From Candidatus Aenigmatarchaeota archaeon (lineage in GTDB: Archaea; Aenigmatarchaeota; Aenigmatarchaeia; PWEA01), in NCBI GenBank assembly GCA_003550625.1, contig PUKU01000033.1, forward strand, positions 1 through 5,120: a stretch of DNA of 5,120 nucleotides, given 5' to 3'. Positions within the stretch are counted from its first letter, which is position 1, and the number at the start of each line of letters is the position of its first letter. The position numbers and the translations under genes were made by a program. The notes beneath the pieces are model-generated. The model ran no database searches and was not told the origin of the DNA. It saw nothing but the letters and a program-made list of their open reading frames with translations. This document shows positions 1-4,395 of the stretch, one piece after another.

Positions 1-129
1 AGAAAGAGAAGGAAGATAGGCAATACACAGCTCTTCTCCCTTAACAAAGAAAGTGAAGTGGTCAAATCATTCTACGAGATGGAGCATAGGCTGGAGGAGG
101 CTAGAAGCAGGAAAAGGGTCAAAGTGTGA
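1..129 (+). CDS. C-terminal end of a winged-helix DNA-binding protein (5' partial)
   Basis: The frame is open from base 1 and stops at TGA 127-129, giving the last 42 residues of a protein that begins outside the window. The visible part starts with a basic stretch (RKRRKIGN), continues with TQLFSLNKES and ends in a charged helix (FYEMEHRLEEARSRKRVKV). A basic wing with GN, then a strand, then SLN and a helix is the usual C-terminal edge of archaeal winged-helix regulators. The same pattern (KKKKGNLYLISLN) occurs in the winged helix of the next gene, so the two are probably related in this domain. A role as transcription regulator is inferred from this short piece only. The N-terminal part, which would show any other domain, is missing. 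Confidence 0.6.
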   Translation, partial: RKRRKIGNTQLFSLNKESEVVKSFYEMEHRLEEARSRKRVKV

Positions 130-216
130 AACTAGAGGAAATTTATAAGGATTCCTGGGCACTATGTAAAATAATTTTAACGAAGGTATAAATTTATTTT
201 ATGACATGTTAATTAA

Positions 217-236
217 AATTAGGATTAATTCTAATT
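217..236 (+). promoter_or_regulatory. Candidate operator palindrome next to TATA box
   Basis: Arms AATTAG (217-222) and CTAATT (231-236) are perfect inverted repeats. They share their centre with an inner palindrome, ATTAAT (224-229). Only the pair 223/230 does not match, so 18 of 20 bases are symmetric. The site abuts the TATA-like element at 237-247, where a regulator would interfere with TBP/TFB binding. Autoregulation by the winged-helix nucleotidyltransferase encoded just downstream is a reasonable inference, but A/T-rich DNA makes such symmetry easier to get by chance. Confidence 0.4.
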
Positions 237-247
237 AAATTTATAAG
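237..247 (+). promoter_or_regulatory. Box A (TATA) of the nucleotidyltransferase gene
   Basis: AAATTTATAAG fits the archaeal box A. Transcription would begin near base 270, leaving a leader of about 20 nt that contains the ribosome-binding site GGGTG (283-287) five bases before the ATG at 293. Confidence 0.5.
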
Positions 248-292
248 TATGAAAAAATAATTTAACATAGAATTACGAGAATGGGTGTGTAA

Positions 293-925
293 ATGTCGAA
301 AAATAATCTCGAGGGAGGAAGTAACAGGTTATCGGGTGTTCTCTTTAACAGCAAGGCTTATCAGGTCCTGGTATATCTTTTTGAGAATTCGGAGAAAGAG
401 CATTCGATAAGCGAGATAGTGGAAGGCGTGGACGTCTCCAGGCCGGTTATTTCAGGTCTGGTGAATGAGTTGAGAGATCTGGGCTTAGTGAACAAGAAGA
501 AGAAGGGTAATCTGTACCTCATCAGCCTTAACTCCGATTCGCCCTACTATTCGCACCTGGAAAATATCCTGGACCTGGATGCGGAGCCTTTGAGGGAAGC
601 GGCGGCGGGTTTAGTAGACGCTCTGGACGAAGAAGACCTGCTTTCTGGCATGCTTTCCATCTATCTTTTCGGATCTGTTGCCAGGGGAATCCCCAGTGTG
701 GATTCCGATATAGACCTTCTTTTTGTAGAGGATGGAGAGTTGGATGAGTCGGATAAAGAGAACGTGATGGCCTTTATTGCAGGCGAGGAAGACCGATTGA
801 AGGTAAATTTCTCTGTTACGTGGTACGATGAGAATGAACTTAAGAAGAGCCTTTCGCGTGGTATAGCCTTCGTCGAGAGGGTGAAGGAAGAGGGTGTAAA
901 ACTCTACGGTGAAGACCTATGGTAA
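293..925 (+). CDS. Winged-helix plus MNT-type nucleotidyltransferase domain protein
   Basis: This 210-residue protein has two domains. Residues about 15-80 form a winged helix (VSRPVISGLVNELRDLGLV is the recognition-helix region, KKKKGNLYLI the wing). Residues about 120-205 form a DNA polymerase beta-type nucleotidyltransferase of the minimal (MNT) kind. The signature is complete: GSVARG at 127-132 and DSDID at 137-141, with D139 and D141 as the expected metal ligands. The usual third carboxylate on the following strand is not obvious; N172 lies roughly where it would be expected. The start at ATG 293 is supported by GGGTG at 283-287. MNT proteins are known as antitoxins that AMPylate HEPN toxins, or as solitary enzymes of unknown target. 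No HEPN gene is visible on either side, so a toxin-antitoxin role is not supported here. The winged helix suggests DNA binding and possible autoregulation at the palindrome upstream. Confidence 0.92.
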   Translation: MSKNNLEGGSNRLSGVLFNSKAYQVLVYLFENSEKEHSISEIVEGVDVSRPVISGLVNELRDLGLVNKKKKGNLYLISLNSDSPYYSHLENILDLDAEPLREAAAGLVDALDEEDLLSGMLSIYLFGSVARGIPSVDSDIDLLFVEDGELDESDKENVMAFIAGEEDRLKVNFSVTWYDENELKKSLSRGIAFVERVKEEGVKLYGEDLW

Positions 926-995
926 GGAGAAAGAGTATCTGCGATCCTATCACTACAAGGATGGGCCATGCCATGAATTCTATTATCCCGTCTGC

Positions 996-1008
996 TTATT
1001 TAAAAATT
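996..1008 (+). promoter_or_regulatory. Probable box A of the nitroreductase gene
   Basis: TTATTTAAAAATT begins at 996, in the gap after the nucleotidyltransferase. A start of transcription near 1028-1033 would follow, giving a leader of about 55 nt. A second A/T-rich element around 1052-1064 (AGATATTTTAGC) is an alternative but would lie too close to the ATG at 1086 for a usual TATA spacing. The presence of a promoter here argues against translation starting further upstream. Confidence 0.4.
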
Positions 1009-1085
1009 CAAGTATTCCAAGAACATATTGGAAATTTAGAGAGGTTTTCGTAAGATATTTTAGCAAAGGGGATTTTAGAGTAAGT

Positions 1086-1793
1086 ATGGACAAGAAAAAG
1101 GTTCTTGTTGCTATAGCGTTATCCCTCGTGCTACTGAGAATAATTTACCAGGTAGCTCCACTGAGAAACTTCGAAGAAGAACCGACGTTGGAAGAACAGT
1201 ACATACAGCTACCAGAACCCATCCGAGATTCGGAGACTTCGGTGGAGGAAGCTCTGGAAGGTAGGAGATCTGTTAGAGACTACGCCGAAGAAAAGCTTTT
1301 GCTTGAAGATGTCTCACAACTTACCTGGGCAGCTCAGGGTGTAACCGATGATCGAGGATATAGAACTGCTCCTTCGGCAGGAGCTACCTATCCCCTGGAA
1401 CTTTATGTTGCAGTGGGATCGGAAGGTATAGAAAACCTTTCCACAGGCGTCTATAGATATCTACCAGAAAAGCACGCTATCAACAAAACATCCAAAGAGG
1501 ATGTAAGAGGAGAACTGGTTGAAGCTGCTCACGGCCAGAGCTTTATCGGCGATGCACCTGTTGTTTTTGTCTTTGTAGCAGACTACGAAAGAACCACAGA
1601 AGCCTACGGTGAGAGAGGAAAGAGGTATGTGAAGATGGAAGTCGGGCATGCTGCACAGAACATCTATCTACAGGCAGAAACAAGGAACCTAGGTACGGTG
1701 GTCGTGGGAGCCTTTACGGACGACGAAGTCAAGGAGATCCTGGATACACAAAAGGACCCTCTCTACATTGTCCCTGTAGGAAAGACGTACTGA
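1086..1793 (+). CDS. Membrane-anchored SagB-type nitroreductase-family flavoprotein
   Basis: This is a 235-residue FMN-dependent oxidoreductase of the nitroreductase superfamily, closest in pattern to the SagB-type dehydrogenases. Residues 6-23 are an uncleaved-looking hydrophobic segment after MDKKK, so the enzyme is probably tethered to the cytoplasmic membrane. The catalytic domain follows from about residue 50: RRSVRDY at 60-66 (FMN phosphate/ring contacts), APSAGATYPLELYV at 95-108, GHAAQNIYL at 187-195, GTVVVGAF at 203-210 and the closing PLYIVPVGK at 225-233. The family uses NAD(P)H or substrate-derived electrons. SagB members oxidise azolines in peptides, but no YcaO cyclase or precursor peptide is seen here, so the substrate is unknown. 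The frame is open back to a GTG at 909, but I chose ATG 1086 because the extension is not protein-like, contains the promoter, and overlaps the previous gene. GAG at 1078-1080 is a weak ribosome-binding site. Confidence 0.9.
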   Translation: MDKKKVLVAIALSLVLLRIIYQVAPLRNFEEEPTLEEQYIQLPEPIRDSETSVEEALEGRRSVRDYAEEKLLLEDVSQLTWAAQGVTDDRGYRTAPSAGATYPLELYVAVGSEGIENLSTGVYRYLPEKHAINKTSKEDVRGELVEAAHGQSFIGDAPVVFVFVADYERTTEAYGERGKRYVKMEVGHAAQNIYLQAETRNLGTVVVGAFTDDEVKEILDTQKDPLYIVPVGKTY

Positions 1794-1823
1794 GGCTATG
1801 TTAAGGGAAACTGGAATTTAAAA

Positions 1824-2231
1824 CTACCTTCTTTTCTTCATGATAGATATTATGGCAAACAAGGCAAACCCTACACCAAGTCCTATGAAGAGTCCTGCCG
1901 GTATATTACCATAGAGAAATCCAAAGCCCATTCCTCCTAGAACACCCGCTGGTATAAAAAGTGCCTCGGGCTCATCATCATTCCCGTCTTTCTCTTTTGT
2001 CATGTCATCACCTCCCTTTTCTTCACCTCCATTCTCCTCCAGCTCGGACTTCTCTGGTATTATTATCCAACCTATGATGTATGCCAGGAGTCCTCCGCCG
2101 AAAGCAAATGTAAAGGCTATCCACAGAAGCCTGATAAGTGTAGGGTCCACTTCAAAGTACTCGGCTATGCCTCCACAGACGCCACCAAGTATCCTGTTCT
2201 TCTCGGTCCTGTAAAGTCTCTTCTCAGGCAT
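1824..2231 (-). CDS. PspC-domain membrane protein with two extra C-terminal membrane segments
   Basis: This 135-residue protein opens with a clear PspC domain (residues 4-60): LYRTEKNRILGGVCGGIAEY, then VDPTLIRLLW, then a membrane segment at about 36-58 ending in WIIIP. A very acidic, glycine-containing linker (60-90, EENGGEEKGGDD and following) leads to two hydrophobic stretches at about 91-109 and 110-130, closing with KKRR. In bacteria PspC senses envelope stress and docks PspA. Archaeal PspC-domain proteins are common but mostly uncharacterised, so a role in membrane stress is inferred from the family. A box A about 28 nt upstream suggests a leaderless or nearly leaderless message. The gene converges on the nitroreductase gene with 30 bases between stops. 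A strong internal ribosome-binding site precedes M77 and could yield a separate 59-residue product. Confidence 0.9.
   Translation of the reverse strand: MPEKRLYRTEKNRILGGVCGGIAEYFEVDPTLIRLLWIAFTFAFGGGLLAYIIGWIIIPEKSELEENGGEEKGGDDMTKEKDGNDDEPEALFIPAGVLGGMGFGFLYGNIPAGLFIGLGVGFALFAIISIMKKRR
2001..2015 (-). promoter_or_regulatory. Internal Shine-Dalgarno and ATG inside the PspC gene
   Basis: On the - strand GGAGGTGAT (2015 to 2007) is a full-length match to the complement of the conserved 3' end of archaeal 16S rRNA. It lies 7 nt (counting from GGAGG) before an in-frame ATG at 2003-2001. A second GGAGGTGA occurs 15 bases upstream (2030 to 2023). Translation from here would give 59 residues beginning MTKEKDGNDDEPEA and covering both C-terminal membrane segments. 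The same bases encode Gly-Gly-Asp-Asp, so the match might be an accident of the linker. Confidence 0.45.
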
Positions 2232-2252
2232 ACCTACTCTTTGATTTTCAGG

Positions 2253-2264
2253 TTTAATAATTTT
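2253..2264 (-). promoter_or_regulatory. Box A of the PspC-domain gene
   Basis: On the - strand the element reads AAAATTATTAAA, centred about 28 nt before the ATG at 2231. Transcription would begin at or just before the start codon, which suits a leaderless message. No Shine-Dalgarno stronger than AGGT is present directly before the ATG. Confidence 0.45.
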
Positions 2265-2360
2265 ACATACAGTGTCGACGGAACGAGAATGACCAGATGA
2301 AAAGAAGATGATTCAAATAAGAAGTGCCACGACATGCTCCCTGACAATTTCATCCCATTC

Positions 2361-2579
2361 CTATTCGGAAATCCCTGTATTCCTCTCCTCTTTGTAACTT
2401 TTATCCCTGTCTATACGATATACTGCATCGGAGTTTTTCTTTCTATCCCTCAGGTAAATCCAACATTCGACATCTTTTTTGTTGGACTCTTCTATTATAA
2501 GCTCATAGCGAAAATCTTCGTCTTGTTCGTAACTTTCGTAGTCTTCACCGTAGAAATAATGCTTCTCATTTTTCTGCAT
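2361..2579 (-). CDS. Small acidic/aromatic hypothetical protein, possibly amber-interrupted
   Basis: I do not recognise this 72-residue product (starts MQKNEKHYFYGEDYES). It is rich in Glu, Asp, Tyr, Lys and Arg, with a patterned middle (FRYELIIEES, then CWIYLRDRKK) that could be alternating strands. There is no signal peptide or membrane segment. Support for it being real comes from a TTTAAATTT box A at 2601-2610, placed about 27 nt before the ATG so that the message would be leaderless, as for neighbouring - strand genes. The opposite strand has a longer open frame (2334-2669), but its product is a run of Phe, Leu and Ile as expected from the antisense of a charged protein. After the TAG stop at 2361-2363 the same frame continues for 15 protein-like codons to a TGA at 2313-2315, so the gene may end early through mutation or be read through. 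Confidence 0.55.
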   Translation of the reverse strand: MQKNEKHYFYGEDYESYEQDEDFRYELIIEESNKKDVECWIYLRDRKKNSDAVYRIDRDKSYKEERNTGISE

Positions 2580-2600
2580 ACTCTGTTCCTGTCCAGGAAG

Positions 2601-2610
2601 AAATTTAAAC
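2601..2610 (-). promoter_or_regulatory. Box A of the small acidic - strand gene
   Basis: Read on the - strand the site is GTTTAAATTT. The TTTAAA core is centred about 27 nt before the ATG at 2579, the spacing expected for a leaderless archaeal transcript. Confidence 0.45.
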
Positions 2611-2663
2611 TTGAACGGAACCTTTCATTCGGAAAAATATTCCGGAAAGCCAGACATGCTAAC

Positions 2664-2684
2664 CTTTAATAGGATCTAGTCCTA
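2664..2684 (+). promoter_or_regulatory. Promoter of the rubrerythrin gene with overlapping inverted repeat
   Basis: CTTTAATAGG (from 2664) is the likely box A, which would start transcription near 2693. Directly over its end lies an inverted repeat, TAGGA (2670-2674), five bases, TCCTA (2680-2684), which could bind a repressor. A ribosome-binding site GGAAGG (2690-2695) precedes the ATG at 2704 by eight bases. The predicted start of transcription and the ribosome-binding site nearly coincide, so the box assignment is tentative. Confidence 0.35.
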
Positions 2685-2703
2685 ATGTTGGAAGGCTGAT
2701 AAT

Positions 2704-3225
2704 ATGGTAGATTTATTTGTTTGTGGGATATGTGGAGAACCCTACATAGGAGGAAGTAAGCCAGACGACTGTCCCTTCTGCGGTGCACCAAAGAAGTTCA
2801 TAACAGGATTCGAGGAGTTCTCGACCCTGTGGAACGGAGAGCTCACAGCACAGGAGAAAAGGGACCTACAGGAGACCGTTGATCTGGAAGTCAATGCTAC
2901 GGCCTACTACAAGGACGTCAGCGACTCGAACGAGAAGTACTCGAAGATCAACAGGTTATTCAAGCAGTTTGCACGTGTAGAGGAGGAACATGCAGAGGTC
3001 GCATGTAAGCTTCTTGGCATCGAAGAACCTGAGATGAAAGGCGAGAAATCCAAGGGCTCGATAGAAGAAGATCTGAAGAGGACCAGAGAACTGGAAAAGG
3101 AAGCCGTGAAGAAGTACAAGAAGTTCCTTGGACGGGTCGAGAACGAGAACGCAAGGAAGTTCTTCGAGGCACTCATACACGCTGAAAAGGGTCACCACGA
3201 CCACGTAGACAGGGAGCTAAAGTAG
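2704..3225 (+). CDS. Reverse rubrerythrin (N-terminal rubredoxin plus ferritin-like diiron domain)
   Basis: This is a 173-residue peroxide-scavenging protein. Rubrerythrins reduce hydrogen peroxide at a diiron site using electrons passed through a rubredoxin Fe-S4 centre. The rubredoxin module comes first: FVCGICG with C7 and C10, and DDCPFCGAP with C23 and C26. The ferritin-like four-helix domain fills the rest, with candidate iron ligands E62 (helix A), E93xxH96 in VEEEHAE (helix B), E129/E131 in RELEKE (helix C) and E161xxH164 in AEKGHHDH (helix D). This order is the reverse of classical rubrerythrin, where rubredoxin is C-terminal, and matches the reverse rubrerythrins known from clostridia and methanogens. 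It acts in the cytoplasm. It points to an anaerobic or microaerobic organism that must cope with oxygen. The gene stands alone with its own promoter. Confidence 0.93.
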   Translation: MVDLFVCGICGEPYIGGSKPDDCPFCGAPKKFITGFEEFSTLWNGELTAQEKRDLQETVDLEVNATAYYKDVSDSNEKYSKINRLFKQFARVEEEHAEVACKLLGIEEPEMKGEKSKGSIEEDLKRTRELEKEAVKKYKKFLGRVENENARKFFEALIHAEKGHHDHVDRELK

Positions 3226-3258
3226 CTCAACTGACGAAGCCTCAGCTATTTCACCCAG

Positions 3259-3271
3259 TTTTATCTATTTT
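3259..3271 (+). terminator. Possible U-rich terminator after the rubrerythrin gene
   Basis: TTTT at 3259-3262 and TTTT at 3268-3271 are set in a T-rich tract 34 bases after the stop codon. Archaeal RNA polymerase terminates at such U-tracts without needing a hairpin. The tract overlaps a TATA-like sequence, so it could have a different role. Confidence 0.35.
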
Positions 3272-3367
3272 ATATAACCAAACAAGCACTTACAAACCAA
3301 CAACCACGCCTTCTCCCAAGCTTCCCTGATCTATTATAGATACGTTTACCGCCGACAGTCCAACTGT
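3269..3367 (+). other. Intergenic region with orphan TATA box and two small hairpins
   Basis: TTTATATAA (3269-3277) matches box A very well, but no open frame follows on the + strand before the 3' end of the opposing gene. Downstream lie two perfect short hairpins: ATCTA-TTA-TAGAT (3329-3341) and ACAGT-CCA-ACTGT (3355-3367). The gap 3226-3379 contains no usable ATG on the - strand and only a six-codon frame on the + strand. A small RNA beginning near 3298 is conceivable. The A/T-rich background makes the TATA match weak evidence by itself. Confidence 0.25.
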
Positions 3368-3379
3368 AGATGAGGGTGT

Positions 3380-3739
3380 TTATATGATCTCAAGGGGTAC
3401 TGTATGCTCCGTTTTTCCACCGTAGTACTCCTCCTCGGACTCTATGTACCTTTCGTTTTCACCGACCTTCAACTTCAGTGAGTTTCCGTTTCTAAGTACC
3501 AGAAAACCATCGCGTAAAAATCTCTCACGCATTCCATCATCGTATCCCGTTTCCCTCACAAAGTCTGTGATCTCCTTTGATACATAGCCCCAGTATTCTA
3601 GATCCAGCTCCTCGTAGAAATTGTCATCTTTTTGTCTCCGAAGTAGTACATCATAGACTACATCGCTGAATATCTCATCGAAATAAACAGAATCCCAGGG
3701 AGAAAAGGCACCTTCACCTTCGGTACGCCCTTCTTGCAT
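3380..3739 (-). CDS. Acidic hypothetical protein, 119 residues
   Basis: I do not recognise this protein. The N-terminal half looks helical (SVYFDEIFSDVVYDVLLRR, then EELDLEYWGYVSKEITDFVRE). The C-terminal third looks like strands (DGFLVLRNGNSLKLKVGENERYIES) ending in PLEII. It is strongly acidic, with many Asp, Glu and Tyr, and has no signal peptide, membrane segment or cysteine motif. The start at ATG 3739 is well supported: an AATATATTTAAAC box A lies about 26 nt upstream, so the message would be leaderless. It lies downstream of the other - strand hypothetical gene with 57 bases between and has its own promoter, so the two need not form an operon, though read-through is possible. Confidence 0.8.
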   Translation of the reverse strand: MQEGRTEGEGAFSPWDSVYFDEIFSDVVYDVLLRRQKDDNFYEELDLEYWGYVSKEITDFVRETGYDDGMRERFLRDGFLVLRNGNSLKLKVGENERYIESEEEYYGGKTEHTVPLEII

Positions 3740-3760
3740 ATATTAACATTCGACGAGACT

Positions 3761-3773
3761 GTTTAAATATATT
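3761..3773 (-). promoter_or_regulatory. Box A of the 119-residue hypothetical gene
   Basis: On the - strand it reads AATATATTTAAAC, one of the best box A matches in the window. It is about 26 nt from the ATG at 3739, which predicts a leaderless transcript. Confidence 0.6.
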
Positions 3774-3784
3774 ACCTTCGGTCG

Positions 3785-3807
3785 CCTTCCATGAGCTCAC
3801 TGGAAGG
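3785..3807 (-). terminator. Stem-loop across the end of the upstream hypothetical gene
   Basis: Perfect 7-base arms CCTTCCA (3785-3791) and TGGAAGG (3801-3807) enclose a second palindrome, TGAGCTCA (3792-3799), so the RNA could form a stem of about nine pairs with one bulged base. The structure includes the TGA stop (3797-3799) of the - strand gene. It could shape termination, mRNA stability or be a protein-binding site. No strong U-tract follows until the next promoter's A/T stretch, so a classical intrinsic terminator is not certain. Confidence 0.4.
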
Positions 3808-4234
3808 ACTGGATCATTATACTTGCTTCTAGATACGACTTTCCTTCACCATCACCCGATACTATGTTCTCGATCCTCTCCATCTCCTTCCTTGTTTCCT
3901 CCTCGTTTCTGGTATGCATCAGATGTCCTATAAGTTCAAAGGCCTCCTCTTCGCCCTTATCAAGGTAGTGCTCGGCCCTGTCAAAAACTCTGTATGTATT
4001 TTCAGGTAAATCCTCGGAAAACCTTTTTTTGATATAGTCTTCGTCGAGTTCTTCGTCTTCCAGCATACTCTCTACATCTTTGGTTTTCTCGAGCCTTAGA
4101 AGCGAGGAGTAAAGACTTATGGTATTGACTTCCTCCCTGGAAACCGATTTCGGATTTTCCCTTATCTCTTTCATCCTATCGTAAGAAATCTTTGAAAATC
4201 TATCGTCCCTTTCTGGAATCTCAACCAGATCCAT
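3797..4234 (-). CDS. Acidic helical hypothetical protein, about 145 residues
   Basis: I do not recognise this protein. From ATG 4234 it has 145 residues (starts MDLVEIPERDDRFSK) and appears almost wholly alpha-helical. It has repeated charged helices (REEVNTISLYSSLLRLEKTKD, DVESMLEDEELDEDYIKKRF, RVFDRAEHYLDKGEEEAFELIGHLMH, EETRKEMERIENIV). There is no membrane segment, cysteine cluster or nucleotide-binding motif. The frame is open to an ATG at 4357, but that reading crosses the promoter and is unlikely. A GTG at 4285 lies about 28 nt from the box A and would make a leaderless start, adding a basic stretch (SRTKKKKR) unlike the rest; ATG 4234 has only a weak ribosome-binding site. The choice between these two is unresolved. 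The gene is divergent from the 90-residue hypothetical gene and shares a regulatory gap with it. Confidence 0.75.
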   Translation of the reverse strand: MDLVEIPERDDRFSKISYDRMKEIRENPKSVSREEVNTISLYSSLLRLEKTKDVESMLEDEELDEDYIKKRFSEDLPENTYRVFDRAEHYLDKGEEEAFELIGHLMHTRNEEETRKEMERIENIVSGDGEGKSYLEASIMIQSFQ

Positions 4235-4308
4235 CAGCAAAGCCCTTTTCTTTTTCTTGGTACGTGAAAAATACTCCACGTTCACACCAGCATTGTTGAA
4301 ACAGAACA

Positions 4309-4320
4309 AGTTTAAATAAG
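4309..4320 (-). promoter_or_regulatory. Box A of the 145-residue hypothetical gene
   Basis: On the - strand it reads CTTATTTAAACT. Transcription would start near 4288. That is just before the in-frame GTG at 4285 and about 54 nt before the ATG at 4234, and this leaves the start codon open. Confidence 0.5.
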
Positions 4321-4334
4321 ATATGGGATAGGAT

Positions 4335-4364
4335 ACCGGACCAGTGGTTTCACACAAATCCGGT
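4335..4364. promoter_or_regulatory. Inverted repeat between two divergent promoters
   Basis: ACCGGA (4335-4340) and TCCGGT (4359-4364) are perfect inverted repeats 18 bases apart, with a smaller pair GTG/CAC (4344-4346 and 4351-4353) almost at the centre. The arms are GC-rich in an A/T-rich gap and lie upstream of both box A elements, a usual place for a regulator that controls two divergent genes together. Confidence 0.35.
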
Positions 4365-4367
4365 CAA

Positions 4368-4379
4368 ACTATTTAAGTT
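4368..4379 (+). promoter_or_regulatory. Box A of the 90-residue hypothetical gene
   Basis: ACTATTTAAGTT is centred about 22-23 nt before ATG 4396 and about 34 nt before the in-frame ATG 4408. The spacing is slightly short for a leaderless start at the first ATG and leaves both starts possible. Confidence 0.45.
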
Positions 4380-4395
4380 TTTTCGAGAAATCTAT

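Larger units (their letters stand above)
139..247 (+). repeat. Three spaced AAATTTAT elements, TATA-like
   Basis: AAATTTATAAG occurs at 139-149 and again, identically, at 237-247. A shorter copy, AAATTTATT, sits at 190-198. The copies start 51 and 47 bases apart. Each resembles an archaeal box A, so they could be alternative promoters for the nucleotidyltransferase gene or repeated binding sites. The region is very A/T-rich, so the shortest copy could be chance. The 11-base identity of the outer two is harder to dismiss. Confidence 0.4.

Noticed and set aside
909..1085. N-terminal extension of the nitroreductase from a GTG at 909
   Set aside because: It overlaps the previous gene, crosses a box A element, and encodes sequence without domain character; the protein has a natural start with membrane anchor at 1086.
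1461..1649. 62-codon frame on the - strand
   Set aside because: It lies wholly opposite the conserved nitroreductase domain.
2002..2214. 70-codon frame on the + strand
   Set aside because: It is antisense to the PspC domain, and its Ser/Pro-rich product is what the antisense of an acidic Gly-rich linker gives.
2334..2669. 111-codon hydrophobic frame on the + strand that could pass for a membrane protein
   Set aside because: Its Phe/Leu/Ile runs mirror Glu/Lys codons on the other strand, it has no promoter or ribosome-binding site I can see, and the opposite frame has a well-placed box A.
2907..3204. Three - strand frames of 70-89 codons
   Set aside because: All lie opposite the conserved rubrerythrin helices; Ser/Leu-rich products are typical antisense shadows.
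3298..3370. A tRNA gene in the gap with small hairpins
   Set aside because: No cloverleaf, no GTTCRANNC-type T arm and no anticodon stem could be placed.
4235..4357. 41-residue extension of the hypothetical gene up to ATG 4357
   Set aside because: It would require translating the box A at 4309-4320 and part of the divergent operator; the sequence is not protein-like in its first 24 residues.
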